Of a stretch of DNA of 49,228 nucleotides, positions 16,949 through 25,981 are shown one piece after another. The DNA comes from Lachnospiraceae bacterium (lineage in GTDB: Bacteria; Bacillota_A; Clostridia; Lachnospirales; Lachnospiraceae). The DNA is taken from NCBI GenBank assembly GCA_016287765.1, contig JAEEWS010000016.1:1-49228 (forward strand), given 5' to 3'. The notes under the pieces are model-generated. The model saw only the letters and a list, made by a program, of their open reading frames with translations, was not told the DNA's origin and searched no databases. Position 1 is the first letter of the stretch. The number at the start of each line of letters is the position of its first letter. The position numbers and the translations under genes were made by a program.

Positions 16949-18725
16949 TTTTTTTCTCTTCCATTTGCCATTTATTTAATAGTGTACCGATACCAAGCAT
17001 CGTCCAGAATAACGGAGAAACCGTTACCATTGAATCATTTGCAAATCCGCAGCCCAAAAATCCTATCACAGCCAGCATACAGCAAAAACCCATTTTCTTT
17101 TGCTCTGTATTTAATTCTTTCCAAAAGTACAGTTTAAAGCATTCAACGATATACGTTGCAAAATAAACCAAACATACGGCCAAAGATAAAACTCCCGTAT
17201 TTATTCCCATTTGCAGGAAATAATTATGCGGTCTTATAAAGGTTGTAGCAAATCCCTTATAATTTTGTTTTAATGCGTAATCTGTGCCATCTTTTCCTAT
17301 TGCAACAGGAAATGTGTCCGGTCCCGACCCGATAAACAGATATTCTTTTAATTTAGGTACTGTGATCCCCCAAATGTATCCTCTTCCGGAGGCAATTCCT
17401 TCTCTTCCCGGAAGCACATTTTCCAAAACAAGAGATTCATCTAATACGCCAAAGGCGTTTTGTATCTTGTAATCACCGGTTATAGAGTCATAACTGAACG
17501 CAAAAACCGTTCCTACAAGCTTTAATTCAAGTCTGATGTCATCTTTATCATAAAACAACACTTGAAAATTAAGTTCTTCTCCGCTTGTCAAAGTAACCAC
17601 ATTGGAATAATCCTCAAGATTCTTTGTGAAAGGGCACTTTTTACCATTATCCTTCACTTCAACTTTCATCTTCTCATTATCATATGAGATATAGAAGCAG
17701 ATTTCATCGCCCTTGTAGTTCAGTTTTATACAATCCCCTTTTGTATCTATTCCGGTCAGCTCGTATTCTTTCTTTTCAGACACCACAAAATTCTTTAAAG
17801 CGTCAAAAAAATACACATTTCTCTTTATGTTCAAAATGATAAAAACAGCGATACCTATTATTACTATAGGAGCGTAGATATACCATTTTTTAATAACCCG
17901 TTTACCAATAAAAATCAATCCAACTGCTACAACAAAGGCCAATATTGCCATACCTGTTTTAGAATGTGAACCAACCAGTATTGTAACGAGACCTACAGCA
18001 TCGATCACAGCAAGGATTCTAAGCCACTTGGGACCTTTGTATAAAATAACGGAAACCACCATGGGAAGCATCAGACAAACATATGAGCCGACATAGTTCT
18101 GATTTCCAAAGGTTATGTAAACAGCTCCGTTTGATGATAATTCAGGAACTGTTTCTCTCATTTTGGACGTCATGATCAAGTATCTCATAAACGGTAAAGT
18201 AAATATATCTATTCCAAGCATTTGAAGCAAGCCAATGAAGGATATTGTAGTAGTTCCAAATACTATCGCATAATTGATGTATTTCATATCATCAAAATTA
18301 TCGATTTTCATTATTATGTACGGAACAAGCATTGAATACCCAATAAGCACCAAAAAAGGTTCCATTTGATCAAATGCGCCATGTATCGAGTACTGCCTGT
18401 CAAGAGAAAAGATCGTTGACAGAACGATCATAACAGCATATAGAATAAAGGGCCAGATCTTCTTAAGACAATTCTTTTTACCGATACTGTCAAGTTTCAA
18501 AAAAGCACCTGCAGATTCAAAAAACAAAACTACAGCAATAATCGAGAATACTATTGCTTTTGCATGCGTAAACTGATCTGAAGCCACCTGATTCCTTGCA
18601 AACCAAGAATAGTCTCCATAAATCCCTTCAGGGAAAAAGTATATAAATGTAATTAACGGAAGTATCGCTATTATAAATAAAACAGGCAGTAGGGCTAAAT
18701 TAAATCTCTTATTGTTACGTTTCAT
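16926..18725 (-). CDS. O-antigen ligase/polymerase-like membrane protein (Wzy_C type)
   Basis: A polytopic protein of 599 residues, first gene after the operon promoter. About ten hydrophobic segments flank a hydrophilic, probably extracytoplasmic stretch. The Wzy_C signature is near the C-terminal side: GRGYIWGI, IGSGPDTFP and RPHNYFLQMGINTG, with the Arg and His known to matter in the O-antigen ligase/polymerase family. Between about residues 300 and 440 lies a beta-rich insertion with alternating polar and aromatic residues that ordinary ligases lack. The protein may polymerise the glycan or transfer it to a protein or cell-wall acceptor. The DNA is visibly AT-richer than the housekeeping genes. 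Confidence 0.82.
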   Translation of the reverse strand: MKRNNKRFNLALLPVLFIIAILPLITFIYFFPEGIYGDYSWFARNQVASDQFTHAKAIVFSIIAVVLFFESAGAFLKLDSIGKKNCLKKIWPFILYAVMIVLSTIFSLDRQYSIHGAFDQMEPFLVLIGYSMLVPYIIMKIDNFDDMKYINYAIVFGTTTISFIGLLQMLGIDIFTLPFMRYLIMTSKMRETVPELSSNGAVYITFGNQNYVGSYVCLMLPMVVSVILYKGPKWLRILAVIDAVGLVTILVGSHSKTGMAILAFVVAVGLIFIGKRVIKKWYIYAPIVIIGIAVFIILNIKRNVYFFDALKNFVVSEKKEYELTGIDTKGDCIKLNYKGDEICFYISYDNEKMKVEVKDNGKKCPFTKNLEDYSNVVTLTSGEELNFQVLFYDKDDIRLELKLVGTVFAFSYDSITGDYKIQNAFGVLDESLVLENVLPGREGIASGRGYIWGITVPKLKEYLFIGSGPDTFPVAIGKDGTDYALKQNYKGFATTFIRPHNYFLQMGINTGVLSLAVCLVYFATYIVECFKLYFWKELNTEQKKMGFCCMLAVIGFLGCGFANDSMVTVSPLFWTMLGIGTLLNKWQMEEKKNVRSIKA

Positions 18726-18763
18726 TGTTTTCCCTCTCGTTTGCTTTTAATTACAGTCTTTAT

Positions 18764-18792
18764 ATTATACACATTACAATCTTTTTATTCAA
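18764..18792 (-). promoter_or_regulatory. Promoter of the glycan operon
   Basis: On the minus strand, TTGAAT (18787-18792), a 17-base spacer and a perfect TATAAT (18764-18769). It lies between the terminator of the upstream surface-protein gene and the ligase-like gene, with a predicted start about 30 bases before the ATG, and would drive the whole 18.7-kb glycan operon. Confidence 0.82.
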
Positions 18793-18793
18793 C

Positions 18794-18825
18794 AGAAAAA
18801 TCCGACTGTACTAAACAGTCGGATT
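18794..18825 (-). terminator. Intrinsic terminator after the 581-aa surface protein gene
   Basis: A 10-bp perfect stem (18799-18808 with 18816-18825, loop of 7) followed on the minus strand by five T. It separates the surface-protein gene from the glycan operon promoter. Confidence 0.88.
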
Positions 18826-18834
18826 TATTGGTTT

Positions 18835-20580
18835 TTATTGAAGGATCACAACTATCTCGCTTTCGATAACATCTGAATAGGTAACCAGATACGAATAGGA
18901 TCCTGCCTCCTTACCTGAAAGATTCAAGTGAATCGTTCCTCCCTTGTTGTCACTGTTCCAGACAACCGAGCCATTAGCAAAAGATTGAGACCCGGAGCTT
19001 GAATTAGCCCTTACAGCCAGGCTCACTCTCTTTGCTATGGGTTCACCGTATTGATCAAGTAATGAAAATTTAACTGTAATGTCGCTTCTGTTAGCGTTTC
19101 TCTCAACATCAGTTATCTGATCCTCGAACTCAATATCAAAAAGTTCGGGTTCATCTGTAATTCTTAAATTCAACTGGCCCACAAGATCTGCCTGAGGTGT
19201 AAGGACATTCTTTCCGGGCTCACAAAGCCAGATCTCTACAATCACATCACCTTCACGATAGGTTGTGAGTCTGCCGCTTTTCGTGATGCTTGCTATGTTT
19301 TTTGAAGACTCATCAAGCTGATAAATAAATCTGTATTCGTTACTTAAAGAATAAATGTCGGAAGCAGCATAAGCATCAGAATTACCGGAGTACTTCTTTC
19401 CGTCACTGGCCATAAAATAGAATAAAACATTCTTTGTGGTGGAAGCGGGCATTGTTCCCTGCCAGCTTTCACTGCCCGACCAGTTGATGGCATCGCCCTT
19501 GTCATTTGTAACCAGAATTCCTTCTACAAAAGCTCCGAGATCGGGTTTAACATACTCTTTTGGCTCCACAAGACAATCATTTGTCATAAGCTCTATCTTT
19601 TTGTCCCCGGATGTCCATACAGCATAAACCGTAATATTCTGCGACAAACTTGATAGTCTCACAACTCCTGAGGAGATGCTTCTTAATGTTGCACTTCCCG
19701 TACCATACTTTTTAACGTATTTTACGCTTCCGGAAACTCCTGATGCTCCAACAAAGGAATTTCCATTTGATGCTCTTCCGATCACTATGTTATTTTTGTC
19801 GTACAGTTCAAATAGAGGGGTTGCATCACAATAGGCAAGGCTCTTCGTACCGGTAATGTCTCTACCGCCTTTTTCGGAAAGAAAAGCATTCTCATAAGAA
19901 AGGTTGGTAGAAACCGGGCTTGTGTCCCATGAAACCACTTTCTCAAGCCCATCCCCCGGAAGTCCTTCCGCATAAAAGATGTAAGAATCTCCATTGTTGT
20001 ATGACATATCTATGTTAATTATATTCCTGTTTTCAAGATCAATACTGATTGTCGGAATTACAGTACTATAATAAGTAGCTCCGTAATTAAACCTTCTGAC
20101 TCTTTTAACCGTAATTCCCTTTTGACATGCTTTGTAAGCAGCCTCTTCATTCGGATAGATCAAGGATGTTCTGTCAAATGCTCTTATAGCAAACTTAATG
20201 TCATCCTCTGCTTTAACTGTAACCTTTACACTTCCTTCGTAGCTGGTCCTTGTGGCGGCAACCGTTACAGTCATGCTGATGGTTGCTGTTCCCGGAGCTA
20301 CTGCTTTGATCAGACCTTTTCTGTCAACCGAAACAATGTCTGAATTAGTTGTTTTCCAAAAAACAGAGCCCGAATCGGTTTTATAAACGTAACCCTTTGC
20401 TCCGTAAAAATTTAGATCCTTCGTTTCCCCAATCTTCATTTCGTAAGTGTCCGCGGTCGAATACTTACTTTCTCCCAGTTCCACTCTACCTCTCGCAGCC
20501 CACGCAGTTTTTGAAGGAAGCAAACACAAAACCATCACCGCCGCGATAAAATATGAAGTTATTCTTCCAAGCTTCCTCAT
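18835..20580 (-). CDS. Secreted Ig-like domain protein, shorter paralogue
   Basis: A 581-residue exported protein of unknown function. It has a signal peptide (basic start, hydrophobic core, WAA cleavage region near 28) and a Big_2-like immunoglobulin domain at about 35-125 containing AVAPGTATISM. It is a paralogue of the upstream 856-residue protein: the N-terminal Ig-like domain, a middle block with DGKKY-G and an LLDQYGEP/LIDQYNQA segment recur in the same order. It lacks about the last 260 residues of the larger protein, including the EF-hand-like loop. No LPxTG motif or SLH domain is seen, so attachment is unclear. Codon use is less biased than in its neighbour, suggesting lower expression. 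Confidence 0.8.
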   Translation of the reverse strand: MRKLGRITSYFIAAVMVLCLLPSKTAWAARGRVELGESKYSTADTYEMKIGETKDLNFYGAKGYVYKTDSGSVFWKTTNSDIVSVDRKGLIKAVAPGTATISMTVTVAATRTSYEGSVKVTVKAEDDIKFAIRAFDRTSLIYPNEEAAYKACQKGITVKRVRRFNYGATYYSTVIPTISIDLENRNIINIDMSYNNGDSYIFYAEGLPGDGLEKVVSWDTSPVSTNLSYENAFLSEKGGRDITGTKSLAYCDATPLFELYDKNNIVIGRASNGNSFVGASGVSGSVKYVKKYGTGSATLRSISSGVVRLSSLSQNITVYAVWTSGDKKIELMTNDCLVEPKEYVKPDLGAFVEGILVTNDKGDAINWSGSESWQGTMPASTTKNVLFYFMASDGKKYSGNSDAYAASDIYSLSNEYRFIYQLDESSKNIASITKSGRLTTYREGDVIVEIWLCEPGKNVLTPQADLVGQLNLRITDEPELFDIEFEDQITDVERNANRSDITVKFSLLDQYGEPIAKRVSLAVRANSSSGSQSFANGSVVWNSDNKGGTIHLNLSGKEAGSYSYLVTYSDVIESEIVVILQ

Positions 20581-20605
20581 AACGTAAGAGCCTCCATAAC
20601 CTTTT

Positions 20606-20636
20606 TTAAAAACAGGAGAGGCAAAAGCCTCTCCTG
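20606..20636 (-). terminator. Intrinsic terminator after the 856-aa surface protein gene
   Basis: A perfect 10-bp GC-rich stem (20613-20622 with 20627-20636, tetraloop) followed on the minus strand by a T run. It lies between the two surface-protein genes. I see no clear new promoter for the second gene in the short gap, so it may be expressed by partial read-through. Confidence 0.87.
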
Positions 20637-20670
20637 CAAATCAGCTTTTTTCAAAGCTATTTTTGTTTAA

Positions 20671-23241
20671 TTAGTGCACGAACTTTCTGTTTACATTGAT
20701 AACCTGCTCAGCAAGAGGTCCTCTTGCGGTAGGATATGTAATTGTAACAGTCTTGATGAAGATTTCGTTGTTCTCAGCACCGGGAACGTACTTGCACTCA
20801 GTAACATCGAAGTTGCTGAAGAGTGTACGGATAGCGCCTACTTCTGTAGACTGTGCCTTTCCGTCACTGTTTGCATCGTACCAGCCCCAAAGCTTTCCAA
20901 CGATAGTCTCAACAAGAGCCTCGTACTGAGCTGTAGATGTTACAGTGTAAGCAGCTTCATCAGTTGATGTCCAGGTCTTTGCCTCTGTAGCCTTTACAGT
21001 CTTGCCTTCATCCTTGATCTCAAGTTCGTAAGTGTTGTTAATGTTCTGGATGAGTTCCATCTTGTTGGAGATTTCGATCTCTGTAGAGAACTGAAGGTCA
21101 TAGTTACCCTTGTTTGTACCTGTTGTCTTGTAGAGGTTAGCTGTGAAGTTACCAACCTTGAGGTTCTCGCTGATAGAGGAAGCATTTGCTGTATTTGCAA
21201 ATACATCGAAGTTATAACCTACAGTAGCAACTTTAGGCTGAGCTGTGCTTCTTGTAGGAATGCTGTTGGTTGCATCAGCTGTAACGATCTTGTCATCTAC
21301 ATCTGAAAGAACAAGATAGAGGAGATCAGATGCTGTAGGTGTTGTTTCATCAACATCGTCAGATGTTACATAGAATCTAACATACTCGTACTGATTTCCG
21401 TCATATGTCTTAGCAACCTTGAAGTTTACACCAAGAGCATCAACTGTTGTAGCATCAGCAAAGTCCTTGTTCTTAACTTCAAGGCTCTTTGCAACGATTT
21501 CATAACCGATATCTGTGCTGCTTGTGTTGATAGCTTCAGCACCGATGCTGATGGTCTCGCTGTAGTCTGTTCCCTGAACGGAAAGGACGATATCCTTAGC
21601 TTCTGTAGTAGGACCAAGAGTTGTGAAGTTGCATATGATCTTACCCTTGTTTGTGGTATCCTTTGTCTTTTCGATTGTGATCGAAGGAACGTTTGCTCCG
21701 TCAGAAGCCTTAGCAATTACTGTACCAGCAATAGCCTGATTGTACTGATCGATGAGTTCGTATGTGATCTCACCTGTTGTCTTAAGGCCGTTTGTGAAGC
21801 CTTCAAGTGAGCTCTCACTGAGCTGCATGTCGAATACATAAGGTTCAGGAGAAACAGTGATGTCGATAACACCTACAAGTGTATCAACCTTGTTGTCCTT
21901 GGAAGTACCAACCTGCTTGTAGAGGCAAACTCTTTCAGTACCCTCGTTCCAACCTCTTACTGTTACGTAAGAACCGAACTCGTTAAGGGAGATAACGTTT
22001 GCATCCTTGTTGTCCTTCTCGAAGTAGTACTTGTAATCTGTGGAGTTTGTAACGAAAATCTTGTCAGCAACTTCAACAGTTGTCTTTACGTTAGCACCTG
22101 TGTACTTCTTGCCATCTGTAGATTCGAAGTAGTAAGCGATCTGCTTTGCTTCACCAACTGCAAGAGTAGCCTTGAAGTCATAGTTTCCGGGATAAACAAC
22201 CTTGTCACCCTTCTTGTCTGTCAAGCAGATCTGCTCAACAAAGCCCTGAAGGTTGGGAGCTGCGTACTCAACAGGAGATACTGTGATCTCATCTGTAAGA
22301 GTAACTGACTGCTGGGAAGCATCCTTAAATGTATAAGTAGCCTTTACATAGCAAGTACCAAGTACGTTGGAGAACTTGATCTTTCCGGAACCTGCTGTGA
22401 ATGTAGCATACTGGTTCTTTGTCTTGTCTGTAGAGTACTTAACGTTCTTTACAGCGTCAGCTGTTACCTTGCCGTCAGCGTCAACGATCTTAACCTGAGG
22501 AGTAACTGTAGGATTCTTAACGTTGTTACCGGTGATATCCTGACCCTTGCCGATGTAAACTGTAGGATACTCAAGAATAAGAGCTGCAGCGGGTCCGATG
22601 CTCATTGTGAGCTCGAAAGGCTTTGCAACGCCGGGAACAGTAACTCTGTATGTAACTTCATCAGAAAGTCCTGATACAGTGATAACGTTCTTGTCCTGCT
22701 TCTTTGTAGCGTTAACGTTAAGGTAGAATGTACCCTTTGCGCTTGTCTTGATTCTCTCAACAGTTGTCTTCTCAACAGCTGCCTTTGCTGCTGCTTCGTC
22801 AGCAAATGTGATCTCGATAGCGTTGTAAGCTGTCTGCTTAACGGAAACGTTGCCCTGCTTCTGAGCAGTTGTGGATGCAGCCTTAACTACAACCTTAACT
22901 GATCCGGCATAGTCGATACCGTTGTTTGTGCAGGTGAAGTTGATTGTTGTTGTTCCGGGAGCTACGGCTGTGATGAAAGCATTTGTAACTGTAGCTACGG
23001 AAGGATCACTACTCTTCCAAACCTTTGTCTTGGCACCTGCTGTGTTATAGTTAGTAACACCGTAGAAGCCGATCTTCTGAGTTGCGCCAACTTCAAGTTC
23101 AATTGTCTCGCCTGCTGCTGCTTTTGTAGCATCAATACCGAGGTTGACCTTGGTGACTGCCTTAGCACTCTGCAAAGGAAGCATGGTGATAACCATAGCT
23201 GCTGCGAGAACTAAGGAAAGCTTCTTAAAGAAACTCTTCAT
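20671..23241 (-). CDS. Large secreted Ig-like protein, S-layer-type candidate
   Basis: An 856-residue exported protein. The signal peptide covers about residues 1-28 (hydrophobic core, cleavage after QSAKA), followed by a Big_2-like domain at about 30-120 with AVAPGTTTINF and then repeated beta-sandwich segments rich in Thr, Val, Ala, Lys and Asp. Near the C-terminus the stretch DANSDGKAQSTE (789-800) fits most positions of a calcium-binding EF-hand loop. Only one Cys-containing stretch per few hundred residues is seen, as in many S-layer proteins. Codons are strongly restricted (GTA/GTT, AAC, ACA, CTT), a sign of high expression, and the ribosome site AAGGAGG is near perfect. No LPxTG or SLH motif. 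Surface-layer function is an inference from size, composition, expression signs and glycan neighbours. Confidence 0.78.
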   Translation of the reverse strand: MKSFFKKLSLVLAAAMVITMLPLQSAKAVTKVNLGIDATKAAAGETIELEVGATQKIGFYGVTNYNTAGAKTKVWKSSDPSVATVTNAFITAVAPGTTTINFTCTNNGIDYAGSVKVVVKAASTTAQKQGNVSVKQTAYNAIEITFADEAAAKAAVEKTTVERIKTSAKGTFYLNVNATKKQDKNVITVSGLSDEVTYRVTVPGVAKPFELTMSIGPAAALILEYPTVYIGKGQDITGNNVKNPTVTPQVKIVDADGKVTADAVKNVKYSTDKTKNQYATFTAGSGKIKFSNVLGTCYVKATYTFKDASQQSVTLTDEITVSPVEYAAPNLQGFVEQICLTDKKGDKVVYPGNYDFKATLAVGEAKQIAYYFESTDGKKYTGANVKTTVEVADKIFVTNSTDYKYYFEKDNKDANVISLNEFGSYVTVRGWNEGTERVCLYKQVGTSKDNKVDTLVGVIDITVSPEPYVFDMQLSESSLEGFTNGLKTTGEITYELIDQYNQAIAGTVIAKASDGANVPSITIEKTKDTTNKGKIICNFTTLGPTTEAKDIVLSVQGTDYSETISIGAEAINTSSTDIGYEIVAKSLEVKNKDFADATTVDALGVNFKVAKTYDGNQYEYVRFYVTSDDVDETTPTASDLLYLVLSDVDDKIVTADATNSIPTRSTAQPKVATVGYNFDVFANTANASSISENLKVGNFTANLYKTTGTNKGNYDLQFSTEIEISNKMELIQNINNTYELEIKDEGKTVKATEAKTWTSTDEAAYTVTSTAQYEALVETIVGKLWGWYDANSDGKAQSTEVGAIRTLFSNFDVTECKYVPGAENNEIFIKTVTITYPTARGPLAEQVINVNRKFVH

Positions 23242-23663
23242 TATTTCTTCCTCCTTAAAGAATAAATGGTTACGACGAGGTGAAATCCGTCATACGAACT
23301 GACGCATGAAGCCCCCCCGGATCTCGACCCGAATGAATCTTCAGGCCTGTCCTTACGACTCTGGTTCATCTCGCCCTCCGTTCAAACCGATCGTGATAAA
23401 TACCGATTTCTCAAAGGGAACGCAAGTTTTATTCTTGTGCTGTATGATTCGTCGGCCGGAGTTTTATCTCAACCTTTTTGGCCGGAATGTTTTGTGCCGA
23501 TTACAGAAGTCGATCGCGAAGTCGTGTAAGGATGTGACACGTGTCGTAACCGCGCGTTTTCCTGTCTGTAACAGACCTGTCCCGATTTTACAGATTAAAT
23601 GTGTCAAATTTGTGTCACATAACGGGCAAAATATTGCAAATGCTAACTTTTACTATTAAATTT
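23242..23663 (-). promoter_or_regulatory. 422-base leader/regulatory region of the large surface protein gene
   Basis: No gene is seen here. On the plus strand it contains TGTGTCA repeated 11 bases apart (23600 and 23611), the palindrome GACACGTGTC (23536-23545), a 6-1-6 inverted repeat GTCTGT-A-ACAGAC (23565-23577), and a run of seven C near 23311. A weak minus-strand promoter candidate is TTGCGT, 17 bases, TATTTA near 23400-23430; TTGACA near 23605 lacks a matching -10 at normal spacing. If transcription starts in the middle, the leader exceeds 100 bases. Confidence 0.5.
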
Positions 23664-25148
23664 TTATAAACTCAAGGCTTTTTCGACCTCAGATTTCATT
23701 TTGTCTTTTTCACAGACAGTATCATGAAGGATCTCAGCGTCCATGATCTCCTTAACAGCACCGGGAAGAGGCAGTCCGGAAAGCTCTTTCAGCATGCCGA
23801 TCAGAGCAAAATCGTCCTCGGTCTTAAATTCTTTTTCCCTGATGGCCCCCACGACCGCACGTGAAAATTTGTAAGGGCTGGCGGTGGATGCGATAACGGT
23901 TAGATGATCGTCTCCGGTTTCTTTTCTGTATCTGTCGGCAACGAAGGCTCCCACTGCTGTGTGGGTGTCGATGGTGTAACCGTCATTCTTATATATCTTT
24001 GAAATGATCTCCGATACTTCGCTTTGAACGGCGAACCCGCCTGTGAAGTCCTTCATCCTTTCTTTCATATCGGAAGTAACGGTGTACTTCCCCGTGGTCT
24101 TGAGCTCATTCATGAGCTCTGCGCACTTTTCCGCGTCATTTCCCGAAGAATGGTAGATCAGTCTCTCCAGATTTGAAGAGATCAGAATGTCCATTGAGGG
24201 AGAAGTGGTGAGGATGAAATCGCGGTTTCTGTCATAAGTCCCGGTCTTAAAGAAATCGTAGAGGACCTTGTTGTCATTGGAAGCACAGATCAGTTTGTTT
24301 ACAGGAAGTCCGATCTGCTTTGCGTAGTAAGCCGCAAGGATGTTTCCGAAATTACCCGTGGGAACGGTGATGTTGATCTCCTCTCCGTCTTTCACTTCGC
24401 CTTTTTCGAGAAGCTTGGCGTAGGCCCATACATAGTAGACCACCTGGGGAACGAGACGTCCGATGTTTATGGAATTGGCGGATGAGAAGCGAAGTCCCTT
24501 ATCGGAAAGCTTCTTTGCCAGTTCTTTATCATTAAACATTTCCTTGACGCCGTTTTGAGCATCGTCAAAGTTGCCTCTGATAGCGATGACTTTTGTGTTC
24601 TTACCCTTCTGTGTCACCATCTGAAGTTCCTGAACACGGCTGACACCGTCCTTGGGATAGAAAACGATGATCCTTGTTCCGGGAACATCCGCAAATCCTG
24701 CAAGAGCTGCTTTACCCGTGTCTCCGGAAGTAGCGGTGAGGATCACGATCTCATCCTTTATATTGTTCTTTCTTGCTGCCGTCGTAAGAAGATGAGGCAG
24801 GATGGAAAGCGCCATGTCCTTAAAGGCAATGGTCTTACCATGCCACAGTTCAAGGAACCATGCACCGTTTGCTTTGTGAAGGTCCGCGATGTCGGGCACT
24901 TCGAACTTTTCGTCGTAAGCCGCATCTATGCATGCTGTGAGTTCTTCCTTTGTGTAATCCGTAAGGAAGAGAGACATTACCTCGTAGGCAACTTCTCTGT
25001 AAGTCATGGCAGAAAGTTCCTTAAGGCTTTTCTTAAGTACAGGCATCGTTTCGGGAACGAAGAGACCGCCGTCCTCCGACAAGCCTTTAAGAATGGCTTC
25101 CGAAGCCTCAACTTTGATCTTGGAGTTTCTTGTGGAGAGATATTTCAT
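23664..25148 (-). CDS. thrC: Threonine synthase
   Basis: Converts O-phosphohomoserine to threonine with PLP in the cytoplasm. The 494 residues fit the long ThrC type: GGLFVPE near the N-terminus, the PLP lysine in IAFKDMALS, TATSGDTGKAAL, SSANSINIGRLVPQ and the PTGNFGNILAAYYAK phosphate-binding loop. Start ATG at 25148 overlaps the stop of the AP2-domain gene (ATGA), so the two are translationally coupled. No hom or thrB gene lies nearby and I see no T-box leader in front of the pair. Confidence 0.96.
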   Translation of the reverse strand: MKYLSTRNSKIKVEASEAILKGLSEDGGLFVPETMPVLKKSLKELSAMTYREVAYEVMSLFLTDYTKEELTACIDAAYDEKFEVPDIADLHKANGAWFLELWHGKTIAFKDMALSILPHLLTTAARKNNIKDEIVILTATSGDTGKAALAGFADVPGTRIIVFYPKDGVSRVQELQMVTQKGKNTKVIAIRGNFDDAQNGVKEMFNDKELAKKLSDKGLRFSSANSINIGRLVPQVVYYVWAYAKLLEKGEVKDGEEINITVPTGNFGNILAAYYAKQIGLPVNKLICASNDNKVLYDFFKTGTYDRNRDFILTTSPSMDILISSNLERLIYHSSGNDAEKCAELMNELKTTGKYTVTSDMKERMKDFTGGFAVQSEVSEIISKIYKNDGYTIDTHTAVGAFVADRYRKETGDDHLTVIASTASPYKFSRAVVGAIREKEFKTEDDFALIGMLKELSGLPLPGAVKEIMDAEILHDTVCEKDKMKSEVEKALSL

Positions 25149-25963
25149 AAGTTTGTCCTTTCATCCGGAACGAAATTTCGGATGCTCTCCGAAACACGAA
25201 CCTTATTTAATAGTGCAACATACTCTATTTCTGAGATTCCGTCAAGATAATTTTGACCGAAATTGATCCCAACGCCTTTTCTTTTTAAAAGAATGGCGGC
25301 TTTGTTGTAGGCTGCGGCAGCCGTTACTTCGTCATTGTACCTTCCGACGATGATGTCTCCGTTAACATGTATCTTTACAATGAAGACTTCCCTTCCGTTT
25401 TTTATCTGCTTTGTAACACCCTTGTAGCGGTTCACCACCTCGATGTTGGTGTAGCGGAGATCGGTTTCGTCTCCGTTTACGAAGAGGAAATCACGTCCCG
25501 GAACAGAATGGGGTTTGATGCCGTAGCGGGAAAACACATTGATCTGGCTGCCGTAATCCGCCACAAAGAGATGGGAGCCACGTTTCATGATCTTGTGATT
25601 GGAGTAGTAGAAAAGGTCGTCTATATCAAAGGTGTAAATGAATTCGGGAGAATAGAGATAAAGAAAAGAACGTTTTTCAAGATAGATGGGTGTTTTGATG
25701 TACACCCCGTTGTCTCTTAAGTTTATAAGGGTCACGGTCTTCTCAAAGGGAAGAGGATTTTTCTTTCCTTCTTTATAATCATCCACAAAAGAAAAAAGGT
25801 CTTTTTTTGACTTCAGGATGTCATGGGCCTTCACGTAGGCAGAATGAGCCAAAGCCTCGGAGCTGAAGCTACCGAGGCTTATGTGCTTTTCTTTTACCGT
25901 TATTGAGGCCCGGTAGAGGACCGAGCCGTCTTTTTTCGGAATAACGTAAACTCCTGCTTTCAT
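25145..25963 (-). CDS. AP2-domain DNA-binding protein
   Basis: A 272-residue protein with an AP2/ERF-like domain near the C-terminus (about 187-247): YKGVTKQI, a three-strand pattern, then TAAAAYNKAAILLKRKGVGINF, the classic AP2 helix. The N-terminal 55 residues (GVYVIPKKDGSVLYRA to SEALAHSAYVKAHDIL) look like a second, more diverged copy. In bacteria AP2 domains usually accompany HNH homing endonucleases; here the middle part only faintly recalls an HNH fold (a DLRYTNIEVVN stretch like the D-N-R-x-x-N-L-R-x-V segment) and I see no intact HNH triad. It overlaps thrC by 4 bases. It may be a domesticated endonuclease acting as a regulator; target unknown. Confidence 0.75.
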   Translation of the reverse strand: MKAGVYVIPKKDGSVLYRASITVKEKHISLGSFSSEALAHSAYVKAHDILKSKKDLFSFVDDYKEGKKNPLPFEKTVTLINLRDNGVYIKTPIYLEKRSFLYLYSPEFIYTFDIDDLFYYSNHKIMKRGSHLFVADYGSQINVFSRYGIKPHSVPGRDFLFVNGDETDLRYTNIEVVNRYKGVTKQIKNGREVFIVKIHVNGDIIVGRYNDEVTAAAAYNKAAILLKRKGVGINFGQNYLDGISEIEYVALLNKVRVSESIRNFVPDERTNL

Positions 25964-25981
25964 GGATCCACCTGTGTGAAT

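Noticed and set aside
23242..23663. c-di-GMP riboswitch in the surface-protein leader
   Set aside because: I could not find the conserved core segments of the GEMM-I fold in order.
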